Notes: generated by a model not told the origin, from the sequence alone. Positions 47,701 to 62,368 are shown, numbered from the stretch's first letter. The stretch is DNA of 64,000 bases from Trema orientale (GCA_002914845.1 JXTC01000177.1:371245-435244); one strand, 5' to 3'. Numbers and translations: made by a program.

Positions 47701-48526
47701 TGATTTCGTATTAATAACCCTATAGATACTAAATAGATATCAAATGCTTCAATTTTTTTTTTTTTAAAAAAAAGAAACTTACAGAGAGCAAATAGTTAAT
47801 GGAAGTACCTTTACTGGATAGATAATGGTTTCAAACCTGACTAGAATGAGTGAAAGTGAGACTAAGGACTAAGTATTAAAGAGCTTCTATAAGAATGAAA
47901 TATAGAGAAATATACTTACTTAGTTGATGAGTGTTGTCTGTGACTGTGAGAGACTCAAACTCAAAGATGGGGTGCGATTGTGAGTGGCTTAGAGACTAGG
48001 GAGGAAGAGGTGAAAAGCGGCTGAACTCAGATCTATTGTCAATACTAGTCAATTCTATAAGTGTTAGGGTTTTTAAAGTTTCCCTTATGTACATATATAT
48101 TTTTATGTATTTTAAGTTAATGGCAGGCAAAAATGTAAAGTTAGTTAGTACATCAAAAAAAGAAAACGTAAAGTTAGAATTTTAATATATTATATATGTA
48201 AAATTTATAAATTAAATATATAAAAATATTTTTTAAATTAGATATAGAAAAAAGAAAACGTAAGTTACATAATGTTAAGATTTTAATATATTATATATGT
48301 AAAATTTATAAATTAAATATATAAAAATATAAATTAGATATATATATAGTATATGCGGTGCGGTGCGGTTTATTGCGGAAATAAAAATTTTATTCCGCAT
48401 TCCACCTCACACCGCGGCGATAGAGAAAAATTGGACCCCAAACCACACCACGAAAAAAAAATAACCACACCACACAGCGCGGTGTGGTTTGATTTGGGCG
48501 GTTAAGCAGAAATTTGCTCACCCCTA
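44705..48526. mobile_element. Full-length hAT element, inactive
   Basis: The ends are inverted: TAAGGGTGAGC at 44705 and GCTCACCCCTA ending at 48526. They are flanked by 8-base target duplications ACTCTAAG (44697-44704) and ATTCTAAG (48527-48534), which differ at one base. Both subterminal regions are rich in GCGGT/ACCGC and CCACACCA repeats, likely transposase-binding sites. The size of 3822 bases and the BED-finger hAT transposase inside fit an autonomous-type Ac/Tag1-like element that has decayed. Confidence 0.92.
45297..47606 (-). pseudogene. hAT transposase (BED zinc finger, RICESLEEPER-like), broken
   Basis: Read on the minus strand, the order is complete. A BED finger (CNYC ... HLNKQC, near 47290-47390) comes first. 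The catalytic region follows (GFSQRDCRLACAKMIIFDEL; TVDNADDGA; CCTHILNLI), then the insertion domain (45636-46406, with KTFYDATLKFSASLY) and the C-terminal dimerisation domain ([27 protein letters not shown]), and a last small exon after an intron. It is broken by stops in the place of conserved Trp at 46931-46933, 46871-46873, 46686-46688 and 46464-46466, by at least one more stop near 46446, and by frame changes near 47217, 46695 and 45640. hAT transposases cut and paste DNA in the nucleus, but this one cannot be made as a full protein. Confidence 0.9.
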
Positions 48527-48534
48527 ATTCTAAG

Positions 48535-48839
48535 AATAATAGTACCTACCACTACGCCAATAAAGACTTTCTATCATTGATTACGCTTTTTACTTTAAAA
48601 CTAGCTTTAAAGCAAAGATGGCTTTATTTACAATATCTGCCACTGTGTTTTTACTCTCATTTTTTCAAAAATATCAATCTGATGCGGTATGAAAACTCAT
48701 TATTCTCCTGTACCGTATTTATGTAAATTTTTTTATTTTTGACGGTAAAAGCCAAAAAAACCCTTAAATTTTTATATATTTGTAACACTGGCAGGCCATT
48801 CTATTAATAAGCCCAACACAAGAGCCCAGCCCATTTTCT
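48535..48839. other. Spacer after the hAT element
   Basis: No gene recognised. Confidence 0.5.
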
Positions 48840-49095
48840 CTAGGTTCCATCAGTTAAAACGCTCAAAGCTCAATCTGCCTCAGCCTCACTCACTCGGTCA
48901 TTCTCTCAGCCGTGCCCGTGTCTCTCGCTCGCTCGCTCTCGCCCTGTCTGTGTCTGTGTCTCCGCTCTCACCCACTCAACTCACTCGGTCCACCGCACCC
49001 AACTCACCCACTCGCTCCGTCTCTCTCTCTCTCTCTCTCGCGGTATCTGTCGCCCTTTCGTCGTCTCTCGCTCGATCTCTGTCGCGTACTCGCCG

Positions 49096-49136
<41 letters not shown>

Positions 49137-50010
49137 AGCCAAGCTCAAACTCCCTCGGCCAGCTATCCCCTCGACCTCAAGCTCTCCCCTCGGCTCACGC
49201 TCAACGCCAACACCTCCTCCTGGGCCATCTACTCTTCAGTCTCAGGTTTGGCTTTTAAACTATAGTCTATGGTGATGGTCTAACTAAAATTGACTGTTTT
49301 GTCGTTATTCAAGTGAACTCTTTCTTATTCTTGATCCCAAATGCCTGCAATGGGGGCTGTGGCTTTCTAGATTTGACAATATGGGGTCTCGGCTTTTGTG
49401 GTGGTTTACGCGGAGTGTGGATTCTGGGGCTTGTAATGCATTGTTCTAGAGATTCCTTTCATTATATGACGATTTTACTCTGTAATGTTCTTTTAGATTT
49501 GATACGTTATATTAGTGTAAAAAAATTCCTCATATTTCACGCAAGTTTTCGTACTGATTTTGCTGTTCGGGTAGTTGATATTTGATTGTTCATTACTGTA
49601 AGCTACTTTATTTGTGTGTGATCTTTCTGTCATTAGTGTTTTCAGATTTGTTAAAAGATTGGGTATTGTGGTTATAGATAGGAAAATGGCTTCATAATAA
49701 AAACTGTTTTTATGTTTGTAATTTTTCAATTTTAATAAAATTGCAGTTTCTTATCAAAGAAACCCTCTCAGCCTCTCTCCTTTCAAGAAAAAGGGATAAA
49801 CAAAAAACAAATAAAAAAAAAATAAACCCTCTCTCAAGTCTCAAGTCTCAAGTCTCAAGTCTCAAGGCTCAAACCCCCAAACCCATTTCGCATCAAACCC
49901 ATTTCGCTTCGAGCCTCACAGCAGCGGCCATCCTCCGCCTCTTTCGCAACTCGCAAGTGCCGAGGCTTCACTCAGCCGCGGCTCTCACTCGCAACTCCCG
50001 CATCTCACCA
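48840..50010 (+). other. Possible non-coding leader exons (CT-rich)
   Basis: A CT- and C-rich stretch (about 48850-49244) with (CT)n at 49019-49038 and 49099-49133 ends in TCTCAG/GTTTGG, a donor-like site. After about 500 AT-rich bases an acceptor-like ATTGCAG at 49745 opens a second CT-rich stretch with CTCAAGT repeated five times (about 49830-49867). This looks like the leader exons of a plus-strand transcript, perhaps the carA gene downstream or a separate non-coding RNA. No frame of use is seen: the frames here are Ser/Leu shadows of CT repeats. Confidence 0.3.
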
Positions 50011-51179
50011 TTGGCTTTATTAAATATATCTCTATTTGTTTATATTTCAGTGATTTCCTTTTTTTTTTCTTTTTCATTTCGTTTGATTTGGGTGCCCTAC
50101 TGCTCAACTTATTATTGCTCTTTTTGATGTTTATTGACCACTCATTTAGTGCTCTACTGCTTTTAAGTTTCTTGGATTGATTTGTGTCTCTTTGGTGATT
50201 TAGTGATTATCTTTTCAGTTCTAGAAATTTTGTTGAACATATATATATATATATATATATATGGTTGCCAATCCAGTAGGTAAAAAAAAAAAATACCTAC
50301 TGGATTGGTGCCCTATATATATATATATATGTATGTATATATGAGTCTCTGTCTCTAATTTCTACAGTTAGCAAGACATGGGTCTTTTTTTATCTTTTGG
50401 GCTTTACTAAAAATGGTCGGTCACCTTACCACCACAACCTATCTATAATTGTTGGTTAAAGTTTAACTTGGTTAATGTGTTCTTATTTTATCTGTTAGCT
50501 AGCTTTGATGTGAGTTAAAGATTTCTCTTTTGCTTATGGATCCTTGTTATACTATTAGTATGTTATTTATATTGAAGCTTTTGTGAGACTAAATGACTTA
50601 TTATGGATTGTGTGGTACTGTTGTTAATGCTTTTATACCTTATTGAATTGTTGTTTTAAGCAGTATGCAAGCTTATGGAGTATGGATTTTATGAAGTTAT
50701 TTTAATTTGTGTTGCATTGTGTTGATGTGTTATTTTATTACTGCAGCAGCCATCAGTAAATAAATTGCTTCATGTTTGATTTTTGTTGTTTGAATGTACT
50801 TTAGTGCATATTGTTTAATTATAAATTGTGTTATCTTTCAATTTTCTCCACCGCTTATTGTCAAAAAGGCCCAAATGGCATCAAATCTGAGAAAAAGAAG
50901 GTCGTTTCAATTTTAAAAGCCCAAAAAGAAAATGGCCTAAGCGATATTGATTGGATCTAACCAATCCAAACCGATCTTGATTGGATTGGATTGGAACCAA
51001 TTTTCAGGAACCGTATTACCTTTGGGTAGGTTAGATTTTAGGCTTAAAAGGTCGGTTTTGAACTGATGCACACCTCTAGTAGAGACAGATTCTTAAACCT
51101 CAGCCCTCTTTTATCTTAGTTCCTAACAGTGTGACAATCTAATCCAGCTGAAACCAGAAAATTTTTGGAGATAGAAGAA
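50011..51179. other. Spacer or leader-intron DNA upstream of carA
   Basis: AT-rich DNA with an AT microsatellite that carries a snap-back hairpin, and near 50870-51075 a patch rich in GATTGGATTGG ending ATGCACACCTCTA that resembles one end of a small TIR element. Acceptor-like AG sites just before 51180 allow a leader intron. Confidence 0.35.
50268..50308. repeat. Perfect hairpin inside an AT microsatellite
   Basis: CCAATCCAGTAGGTA (50268-50282), eleven A, then TACCTACTGGATTGG (50294-50308): 15 matched bases with no mismatch. (AT)n lies on both sides. It may be a snap-back insertion or a very small foldback element. Confidence 0.9.
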
Positions 51180-54100
51180 ATGGGGAGCAGTGCTGGCATT
51201 ACCATGAGCTTAACACTAAGCAATCCCTTAACTTGCTTTGTCCCAAAGGCTTCTTCTTTTAACTCTCCAAGATATAGGGTTTTCACTGTCACTTGCTCCT
51301 CCGCCATTGCCACCCCTGGTATGTTACCCCACTTTTCCATTTTATCCATATCTTGTTATACATACATGCATATATATGAACTGCTACTGTTAGCTTTCTC
51401 GGACGAGAATATCTTTTCCACAGATTTGAGGATTTTTTTTTTTAAATTTAATTTTTTGTGCTTTTTTTTTTAATTATATAATTATGCAGTACTGCAGTTT
51501 GTTTGCTAAATAATTTTGGATTTTTCTGCCCATTAGTTTTCTAATAATAAATATGGTTTTTATTTTTCCTTTTGTAGCTTAATTTCTGGGGTGTAAAACG
51601 ACCCGTTCTTGCTTTGGCTGTTGGATTTTGGACGATTTAAAAGACTAGTTATAAGTGCTTTTTTTTTTTTTGGGTATATGAAATGAGTATATTCATAATT
51701 GGCAATCTTTTTCTCACTATTTTGAACATTTTTTGGTTGTTTTTATTTAGTTCCAAGCAAGTTTCTAAGAGAAGCATCAGCATCATTTCCCTAATCAAGT
51801 TAGAGTTTTGTCGTTTAGATTAACTTGGCACAGTGTTGTCTGTATATTACAATGTAGTGTGAAAATTCATGTAATGTTATTTCTTAAGCTTTGGGGTTGG
51901 CGGAAAGGCCTTGGAAGGTATCAGATGCTAGATTAGTGCTTGAAGATGGTTCAGTATGGAAAGCTAAGTCCTTTGGCGCTTCGGGAACCCAAGTTGGTGA
52001 AGTGGTATTCAATACATCTTTAACCGGGTAAGATGATTTGTAAATGCGGCATTACTATAACCCTTGAATTATTAACTTTTTTATGATTTGAGGAAGGAGA
52101 AAAGAAAAGGGCTGTTAAAAGGAAACTTATTACCACAATTGCAGTAGTTTACGCATCAATTGCGTTATGCCTATGTTTTATGTAGTTGGTGTTTGTTATA
52201 CTCTGGGAAAGACATAATCAACAGTGGAAAACTAATTATATCATGCCTCTCGACACCACTTATTATCTTACTTTCATTTAATAAGCTTCCATCAATGAAA
52301 CACAGCTACTAGTGACTGCCCAAAATCTTAGTTTTTTAAGTGGTTACTAAATTGGCTTTTCTCATAATTTTAGCTTTAGATTCATCAGAAAAGTTATTAG
52401 GGAAACCTGTGTAGGTCAATGAAAATAAGTTTCATCTAGTGATTGGTTACCTTTGTACTTGTCACCTCCGTAATGAACAGCTAATGAATGATTTTGAGGC
52501 TTGCTTTTTCAACTTTTTATTTTCTCCTTTAATAGTCAAAGATTTACACTTAATCAGATGGTTGTACTGATCAAGGTGATCACGTAGGCCAAAAGAAACA
52601 AAAAAGAAAATAGAATATAAATTTAATGAAAGATTAAACATGGCCTCTAATTCATGGCTAATATACTTTATACTGCAGGTATCAGGAGATTCTAACTGAT
52701 CCTAGCTATGCTGGTCAGTTTGTCTTAATGACAAATCCACATATTGGAAATACTGGTGTAAATTTTGGTAGGTGAACTTTCACTAAGTTTTCATCTTTCA
52801 TTTTTCTGTACTGTCTCTGAGACTATAATTTATGTTGATTACTGTCTTGGTAGATGATGAAGAATCAACAAAATGCTTTCTTGCTGGCCTAGTGATTAGA
52901 AGTTTAAGTATCAGGTATACTTTGTGACTTTTTAATTCAGGTGTGCTTGTTCTTCAACTGTTTTGATATTGTTTCCTGACAAATTGTTTTGCAGTACTTC
53001 AAATTGGAGATCCAAGAAAACACTAGGTGATTATTTAGCAGAAAGGAACATCATGGGAATTTGTAAGTTCATTTCCCGCAGAACTTATTTTTAAAGATTT
53101 TGTAGAGTTATTTGCCTCATTATTAGTTAGCCTTTTTCTCTGTAAGTTCTGACTTTTCCTTATGGTGCTTTTTGTTAACACAACAGATGATGTTGACACG
53201 CGTGCAATTACCCGCAGATTAAGGGAAGATGGAAGCCTTATTGGTGTCTTGAGCACGGAAAAAACTAAAACAGATGAGGAACTATTGCAAATGTCTCGTT
53301 CATGGGATATTGTTGGTATGATTTCAGTCAATTAAATGTTATAGTAAAATGATTAAAAAATAATTAAAAAAAAAAACTAAATCATTTTTCTTTTGATTTG
53401 TTTTTGCAGGCATTGATTTAATCAGTGGGGTTTCATGCAAGGAACCTTATGAATGGGTTGATAAAACAAATTCAGAGTGGGCTTTTAACTCGAGAGACGG
53501 AGAAACCTTCCATGTAAGTAGATCGTAGAAGTTTTTGCTGAAATTATTTTACCATTGCTCACGTTGGTAATTAACTCTTCTTTTCTTTGTATTTGAAGAT
53601 CATTGCATATGATTTTGGAATCAAGCACAATATACTTAGGCGCTTGGCATCCTATGGTTGCAAAATTACTGTTGTTCCATCAACATGGCCAGCATCTGAG
53701 ACACTAAAGTTGAAGCCAGATGGTGTTCTCTTCAGCAATGGCCCTGGAGACCCATCAGCAGTTCCTTATGCTGTTGAAACAGTCAAGGATATAATTGGAA
53801 AGGTCCCTGTTTTTGGAATTTGCATGGGTCATCAGCTGCTTGGCCAGGCATTAGGCGGTAAAACCTTTAAAATGAAGTTTGGTCACCACGGAGGAAATCA
53901 TCCCGTTCGTAATCTTCGCAGTGGTGAGGTTGAGATTAGTGCTCAGGTATATAAATCTCAAAATATCAGCTATTTATTGTATTTCTCGGTTACCGTTGAT
54001 ACAGCACGCGGACAAAGCTTAGGTCTTTGGGTAAAGTTAAGCATCCATTCCTGGATTCAAAAGTCTCTCTTTAGCACTGATATTAGGAGTTCGATGGACT

Positions 54101-54799
54101 AGTAGAATTCTAAAGTGCATTTTTAAGAGAGTTGACTTCAGAAGGTGAAACAATTGTATATGTAACTTGTGCCCAATTCTCTGTTATTTCCTAATATTAT
54201 TTCTTTTCACAGAATCACAACTATGCAGTTGATCCTGCAACGCTACCTGAAGGTGTGGAAGTCACTCATGTAAATCTTAACGATGGAAGCTGTGCTGGTC
54301 TTGCCTATGCTGCTAAAAATATTATGTCCCTTCAATATCACCCTGAAGCATCGCCAGGACCTCATGACTCAGATTATGGTAATGGAAATTCCATTGTTTA
54401 TGGTACATATTTGAAACAAAATAATATAATCAATTTTTGACTTACCAAAGTATAAATGGTACTGTCTCCTATTGAATCTGAGCGTTTGAAATTTCCTTTT
54501 ATTAAAAAAGCAAATTTCAAAGAATTTTTCTTTTTTTTTAAAAAAAATAGGGCTTCTGCACTAAATGATATCCATTACCCTACAGTGCATAAGTGTGATG
54601 ATGATCTCCTCAGAGAGTGAAATTTCTGCTTTATTGTTACTCTGGTCTTTCTGTATGCCAACCGATTTTTTTTTTTCCCCTCAATTTGTTGATTTATTGT
54701 ATAAAGTTTAGTTTCTCATTAATACTGAATTGATTAATTTTGGTTACAGCTTTTAGGGAATTCGTGGAGCTAATGAAGAAAGTAAAACAAAATGCGTAA
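51180..54799 (+). CDS. CARA: Carbamoyl-phosphate synthetase small subunit, chloroplast
   Basis: Ten exons join in frame to 430 aa: 51180-51318, 51889-52027, 52679-52767, 52854-52914, 52995-53062, 53187-53315, 53410-53513, 53599-53946, 54213-54378 and 54750-54799. The first 45 residues are Ser/Thr-rich with few acids and fit a chloroplast transit peptide. Residues about 57-190 are the CPSase small-chain N-terminal domain ([39 protein letters not shown]). Residues about 245-415 are a class I glutamine amidotransferase with the nucleophile Cys in [15 protein letters not shown] and the His/Glu pair in [14 protein letters not shown]. The protein releases ammonia from glutamine for the large subunit in the plastid, feeding arginine and pyrimidine synthesis. 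All key residues are present. The TTG upstream of 51180 is not needed as a start. The large subunit gene is not in this window. Confidence 0.96.
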
Positions 54800-55631
54800 A
54801 CAGAGCTTTGCACCCCTGTTTTTCTATGATCGACTCTTCTGAGGAGGCAAAGGCTCATACAGTATTTAAAAGAAGCAAACGGCTCTTTTGGTGTCTGTGT
54901 TTGGGGTCATAAATCTCATGTGGAGAGTGGCAGCAGAGAATGGTTTCCTTTCCCCTCCTTTTTTTCTCACAACAATTTTTGTCTGTAATGGGAAAATACT
55001 AGAGATAAACGACTCAACTAGGAACATTTAAGTTTGTCCCTAATTATGCGTAGAGAGTCTAATCATGGGCCTCATGTAGCTTTTTTTCTTAATGACATTT
55101 AATTCGGATTACCTATAAATTATAATGAAGTACAATTTTGTGTAATCATGTGGTCCTTGTCAGAAATCGCCAATATTACATAGAAATGATCAATAATTCG
55201 AATCCTTCATATCATCAACTCGTTGATAGACTTGCTAATTTTTCTGACCTTTGAGGTTTGTTTGCCTATGTTGAGCTCTATTTGTGCTTTTTTTTTTAAG
55301 CGAAGTTTGCACCATTATTTTAATTTTTAAAAGACCAAAAAAAAAGTACCAAAACCAAAACAATTTGGTAACAGTGGCCTCCTCCCTATAAAATCAACAT
55401 CTAAACTTAAAAGCTCGAAGGACAGATTGCTTGTGACGACGGTAAAATAGAAGAAAACCACTAAACTCCTGTAACGCAGAGCCATATAGGTCTAGAGTGT
55501 ATTATCTATATTCTGAAGTAGTCTAATGATATTAATCTTGTTGTGTGATATTGTTTCTCTTAAAATGTGCAGACAAGTATATATTGATGCGAGTCGGGAT
55601 TAACATGCGTCTAATGATAAAATGTTCATTA
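54800..55631. other. 3' flank of carA
   Basis: Contains the probable 3' untranslated region and spacer. No gene recognised. Confidence 0.5.
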
Positions 55632-57078
55632 CGTTGGATTTAAAAACGATTTTCGCAGCGGAAGATTGGCCCAAAAATAATCAAAAATTTTCTCAAAACA
55701 ATTGACTATATGAGTGTATAGAATTAATTTATAGCAAATAGGAACACAAAGAGAATAGATCTAATACCTCTTGTAGCCTATCAGCGGATCCTATCTTTAT
55801 TGTCTTCTAAACCACGATCTTCCAATCCAAGCCTCAAGCACAACTGGATGAACGTGTGGGCGTTGCATACAATTTCTTAAAACTCACACTTTAGGCACTT
55901 GCAATTTTCTCAACACATGAGATTGCAAGAGTTTTATTCTACAGAGAATAGGAAGACACTCTTCTCTTCTCTAATTTATGGAGACTCTATATATAATAAT
56001 ATGTNNNNNNNNNNNNNNNNNNNNNNNNNNNNNNNNNNNNNNNNNNNNNNNNNNNNNNNNNNNNNNNNNNNNNNNNNNNNNNNNNNNNNNNNNNNNNNNN
56101 NNNNNNNNNNNNNNNNNNNNNNNNNNNNNNNNNNNNNNNNNNNNNNNNNNNNNNNNNNNNNNNNNNNNNNNNNNNNNNNNNNNNNNNNNNNNNNNNNNNN
56201 NNNNNNNNNNNNNNNNNNNNNNNNNNNNNNNNNNNNNATTTACTCAGAAAACAACGAGCAGTCCATCGATTTAATCATTACATGTAGTTCAATCCTCCAT
56301 AGACAATTCATAATTGGAGCTAGGTCAAGTTCCATTTACCTCTCCAATTACATCTTTATCCTTGTGTACCATTGATTCTCTAATGAACAGTTAATTTATA
56401 AATCTATTATAAATTGAGTACTCAAACTATTCAAGTCCTGAATCAATACACAAGGGAATCATCTTTCTAACTTCCTAATGGAAGGAATGGATTCCATATC
56501 TGTAAGCTACATTCCCAGCTACTCATCTCATCATGCTCCCAAGATACAAGTATTTCGGTCTGTTTAAAAAAAAAAAAAACTTTTAACAAGTATGTCAAAG
56601 AACATAATGTTATAAATAGGAGTCTATAACTACTCAGGATTAAGATTGATCTATATATGATCATCTAGTGACATTATTTGAACTTTCAACAGTTAACGGA
56701 ATTTATGTGAGATTCAAATCATGTCTGGTCCAGTCCTATATAATCGAATTATATAAAGTACCTCCATTGTGATGTCAACACATCAATAGTCCGGATAAGA
56801 CTATTACATTCTCAATGTTAATGGACCGTACTAATAATATTTAATTAAAGATCCCAAACTTTAATTAATTATTATAGACTATATTTAGTTTATTATCCAT
56901 AAATTTAATCCTTGTGTATATAACACTTATATACTAAATTTGTGGTTACATAAATAAACTAGAGATTTTCTGATATTTAAAGACATACCATTATGTACAA
57001 ATTCAAATAGAAAAATGTCATTTTATTAATTCAGCAAATATCCAAAATATACATGCTTTTAGGGCATAAACCCTAACA
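55632..57078 (-). mobile_element. Probable solo LTR with 5-bp target duplication
   Basis: On the minus strand it begins TGTTAGGGTTTATGCCC and ends AAATCCAACG, where the last base would be A in an intact TG...CA. CATTA flanks it on both sides (55627-55631 and 57079-57083). There are no retrotransposon genes in the readable part. The 233-base gap inside means that internal sequence could be hidden if the gap size is wrong. Confidence 0.65.
56005..56237. other. Assembly gap (233 N)
   Basis: Run of N inside the probable solo LTR. Open frames across it are artefacts. Confidence 1.
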
Positions 57079-57083
57079 CATTA

Positions 57084-60000
57084 TTCGTCAATAAACTATT
57101 CAGAAGTAATAGTGTATTGATATAAATTCTAAATTTGTTGTAAATCGTCAAACTTAAATGTTTATCACCGATTGTAGTGACATAGCGGCAAAGATGTCTA
57201 TTTAGAGTTTCTCTTCTATCCAACTTAAGTTTGAAACTTCAACTCACTAGGACCTACACCACTGATCCTCTTTTCATCTCAAAAAAAGTTAATTTGAAAC
57301 TTACTCTGCTTTGTTATTGGCAATTATCCCAAGAGCATTCTAACACGACGTTTAATGCATCAACTAGTTATTTGTTGGGTTTAATGCGAAAATTATTGCT
57401 AACTAATGTACAAGCATCGATGTGGATAAATTATATTAGATGGGAGGAGTGATAGTAATAAAGTGAGATAACATATTTGCTTATTGAGTAAAGATAATTA
57501 GTTTTTTTAGTGTAACAATTAATTACTATATTTTTAATCTGTTATTCTCGATATGGTTTATGGTTGTTTGCAAGCAAGTCAAACTCAAAATTGACTGAGA
57601 GTCCAAGAATCAAAGTGATGACATGCACACAGCACATACAATACTTAGCTAATGGATTCTAGTACATTTCTACGAAGATTCAAATCCAAAGTTCCAACCC
57701 TTTGTCCCGATTTTTTATTTATTTATTTTTTTCTGGTTTTGTCTCGTTCTCTTGGCATCTTCAGGCAGTACTCTGTTTAGGAATATACAGGCCATGCATA
57801 TAGTTACTCCACAGTCGTCTCAACACTGAATATTGTCTTATTCCCACACAACTAATTCTAATTTAGATTCTTGTCATTGCAATTTGACCCTAAAAGATTC
57901 TCTCTTGTTAATAAAGTCTCCAAATAATTCCACTATTTTGTTTTAATGATTTTACCAAGGGGCGAGGATGAAAAGGGAAAAAAAAAAGGTGGGTAGTAAT
58001 ATTAATCATTATAAATAGTTACCACTTTAAATTGCCCTGTAAATGGAGACTATTTCCCAACCACCATCATGACTTTAGCAAAACAGAGAGAATAAAATGA
58101 AGTAAATAAAAAAAAAAATACAACCATCAGTAAATAAAAAAAGGCACCAACTGACACTGGAATTGTGTGTTTGGAGGTTGCCGGGGAAGTGAAGCAATCA
58201 TCCAAAGTTAGATTTACACTTACTTCATGTTGATAGCCACAAAGTCATAGGAACTTCATTTGGTGTATGATCAAAGGTATGATATTTGTCAGTGTAGAAT
58301 GTTTCCGAAATCATTATTATATCTAAAGCAAAATGCTAGAATTCTCTTCTTTTTAGCCCTTAATGTACGTAAAAACCAAGTGAGTCCCACACAAGTTTTT
58401 TAAAATAATTGCAAAACGAATTAGTGTAGAACAACATATTTCTAGAAGATTCCAACTAGGGGAAAAAAAAAAAAAAAGCCTTGAAAATGGGATCTAACAT
58501 ACAACTAGATAAATGATGGTAATAAATGTTACAAATACCCGACTTAGATTTTAAGTCATCAGAACTGAATTCAATTATTTACAAAAATATATGCATATAT
58601 ATATACATATATTTTTCAATATGTACACACACATGTTTATATCATAAAGTCCCACCACCTTTTTATCAAACTCAAATATGGTGTCCTAGAAAACGGTCCA
58701 AAATCACCAAATAGTTAAGCCGAAAGAGGATTTAGTCGGTTATATATTCCATTCCACCATTATGAAAATATTAAAAAAAGATGGAAATATTGAAGCGACT
58801 TTCTACTCCAAAAAGCGCCACTTGGGCGGCCAGGTCGGCGTATGACATGTCATGTACGAGCAAGAATCCAACCATATTATTTACTTTAGTGCTAAGAAAT
58901 TAGACTAAAAAATTGATGATTAGACTAAAAAATATTAAAATCTAAAGTCTAAATTCCCACCTTCAAAACTTCAAACTTCAAATTTGGTTGATGCTGATTG
59001 ATTCCTCTCATTATTTACTCGGCAATGTTTTTAAAGCTTTTCAATCGAATTGATCAAGCCCTCTTTAATTATCACCTACCTTTCCTTGTCTCCCATTCCA
59101 ACCTTTTATTTTTCTTCATTTTTAATTATTAATTATCATTTATTCCGTTTCAAGCCAATATACACGCAACTGCCGTGGACACAGGACTCTAATACTACAG
59201 TGCTTACTGTTTGGCATATTTTTCTCTTTCTTCTCTCTGTTCGTTAATATATTTTTATTATTATTTTAGGCTTTTCAATGAAGGTATAGAGCTAAATCGG
59301 ATTTCAAAGTTGGAAAATTTGTCTTAATATTAAAATTTAGATTACTAATTGAAGTATGGAACCCACATGCAAATTTAATGACGTGGGCTCACATATATTA
59401 ATGTGTGAAGTTTAATGCTAAGCACCATAGGTACCTCTAAGCAGCTTTTTTTTTTTTTTTTCAATTTCTTTGTTTTTTAAACTTTCTAAGAGCTTTTTTA
59501 CCACAAATGTTAGGTACTCAATAAACAAGAAACAAATTGACGAGAAATAAAAGTAAAGACGAGGAGTTGTAAACCAAACCACTAGTTTAATTCCTGTTAA
59601 GTATGTTAATGCAACCTTCGTTTTTTGTCTAATTATCACTTGGTTGGTAATAATTTGGCGTCCAAAATAATGACAAATTTGTAATGGATACAACTCGGAG
59701 GTTTTAAAATGATAAATACTGCCCCCAAAAATTAATTATAGCGGTACCGTGAGATTAAAAAATATTTAAAATTAAAAAAAATTCACCGTTAGCTATATTA
59801 TCTTTTAATGCCAGAATTTTCAGTGTTCTTTTTTCATTGAAACAAGAATAAACATTATAGTCAAATTTAACAAAACTAAATATTTGCATAATTTTCCCGA
59901 ATTTTGAGTGTTAAAACTAAGCGTTCGCATATTTTACCTAAATTTCGAATGTTACGGTAAATATTTTCGGCCCAACATCTCACTATAAATTTATAAAAGC

Positions 60001-60908
60001 GTCAATATAACTTCCCTATTTTAAAAATGCCACCTTGGCTCATATTAAGCCCTCTGTGGCCTGCAGAAGCTTATTTAATTTTGTTTATTGGATTGAAATG
60101 GTCAATTCTTCTTCCATTTTTTTTAAGATGAAATGGTCAATTCTACGTCTAGAGTATCTGATCGAACTTGGATTTCGTCGAGAGACTACTTGCGCGGTGA
60201 GGAAAATAACATCAAGGTGGATATCCTAATTAATTGCCTAAGAGGATAGACCACGAAAGAGACCTTTCTTTTCTCTTGTTTTTTCGAAATCCGATATTCA
60301 ATAAGACATAAAACTATCCTTCCATCTAGTGCTTCGGGTCAACACCAAAATTAGTGGAAAAACCCAGGCAAATTAACTTCATGATATTAAAAAAAAAAAG
60401 GGAAATATAAGGGAAATAAAAATAAATACATAAACTAAACGGAAATATTTCTCTCAAGCTTTCAAGCCAGTATTTTTAATATAATTTCATAGCAAGTTTA
60501 TGACCGCAAACTGACACTAACTGAAAATTTCAGATACAATAACTATTAACATTAATGTTCGCTGGGAAAAAAACCGTCAAAATAGGAGAAAAATAAAATG
60601 GAGAAAAAAAAAAGAAAAAACAACACAATCACTCTCCAACTACAAACATCCTACATCTGAAAGAGACGGTTGAACCATAGATGATGCAAGGCGAGGAAGG
60701 ACTTTGGACCAATTTTTCCTGCCCACATACAACATAGGGCCATTGCAGGTAAAAGCCTCTCTCAAAGCAGATACGATAAGCGTGAATTCAATATTGACCC
60801 CATTCCTCAATACTTCTCCACTTCAACCAAACTGAGTTCACATGACACATGACACAAAAAGCCAACTAAATGTAAAAATAACTCACCATCAAAGCACTTT
60901 TTAAGAAC
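57084..60908. other. Intergenic DNA between the solo LTR and actin
   Basis: About 3.8 kb without a gene that I can recognise. It is AT-rich, with microsatellite-like ATATAT near 58590 and many short frames without domains. The part next to 60909 is the actin 3' untranslated region. Confidence 0.5.

Positions 60909-62368
<1,460 letters not shown>

Noticed and set aside
48912..49265. Ser/Leu-rich frames of 102 and 117 aa
   Set aside because: Translation of CT microsatellites. No domain and no codon pattern of a gene.
50870..51075. End of a small TIR element (ATGCACACCTCTA)
   Set aside because: Only one possible end is seen. No matching inverted end or target duplication was found.
59418..59693. 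91-aa minus-strand frame
   Set aside because: Low complexity with a poly-Lys end from a T run. No similarity recognised.
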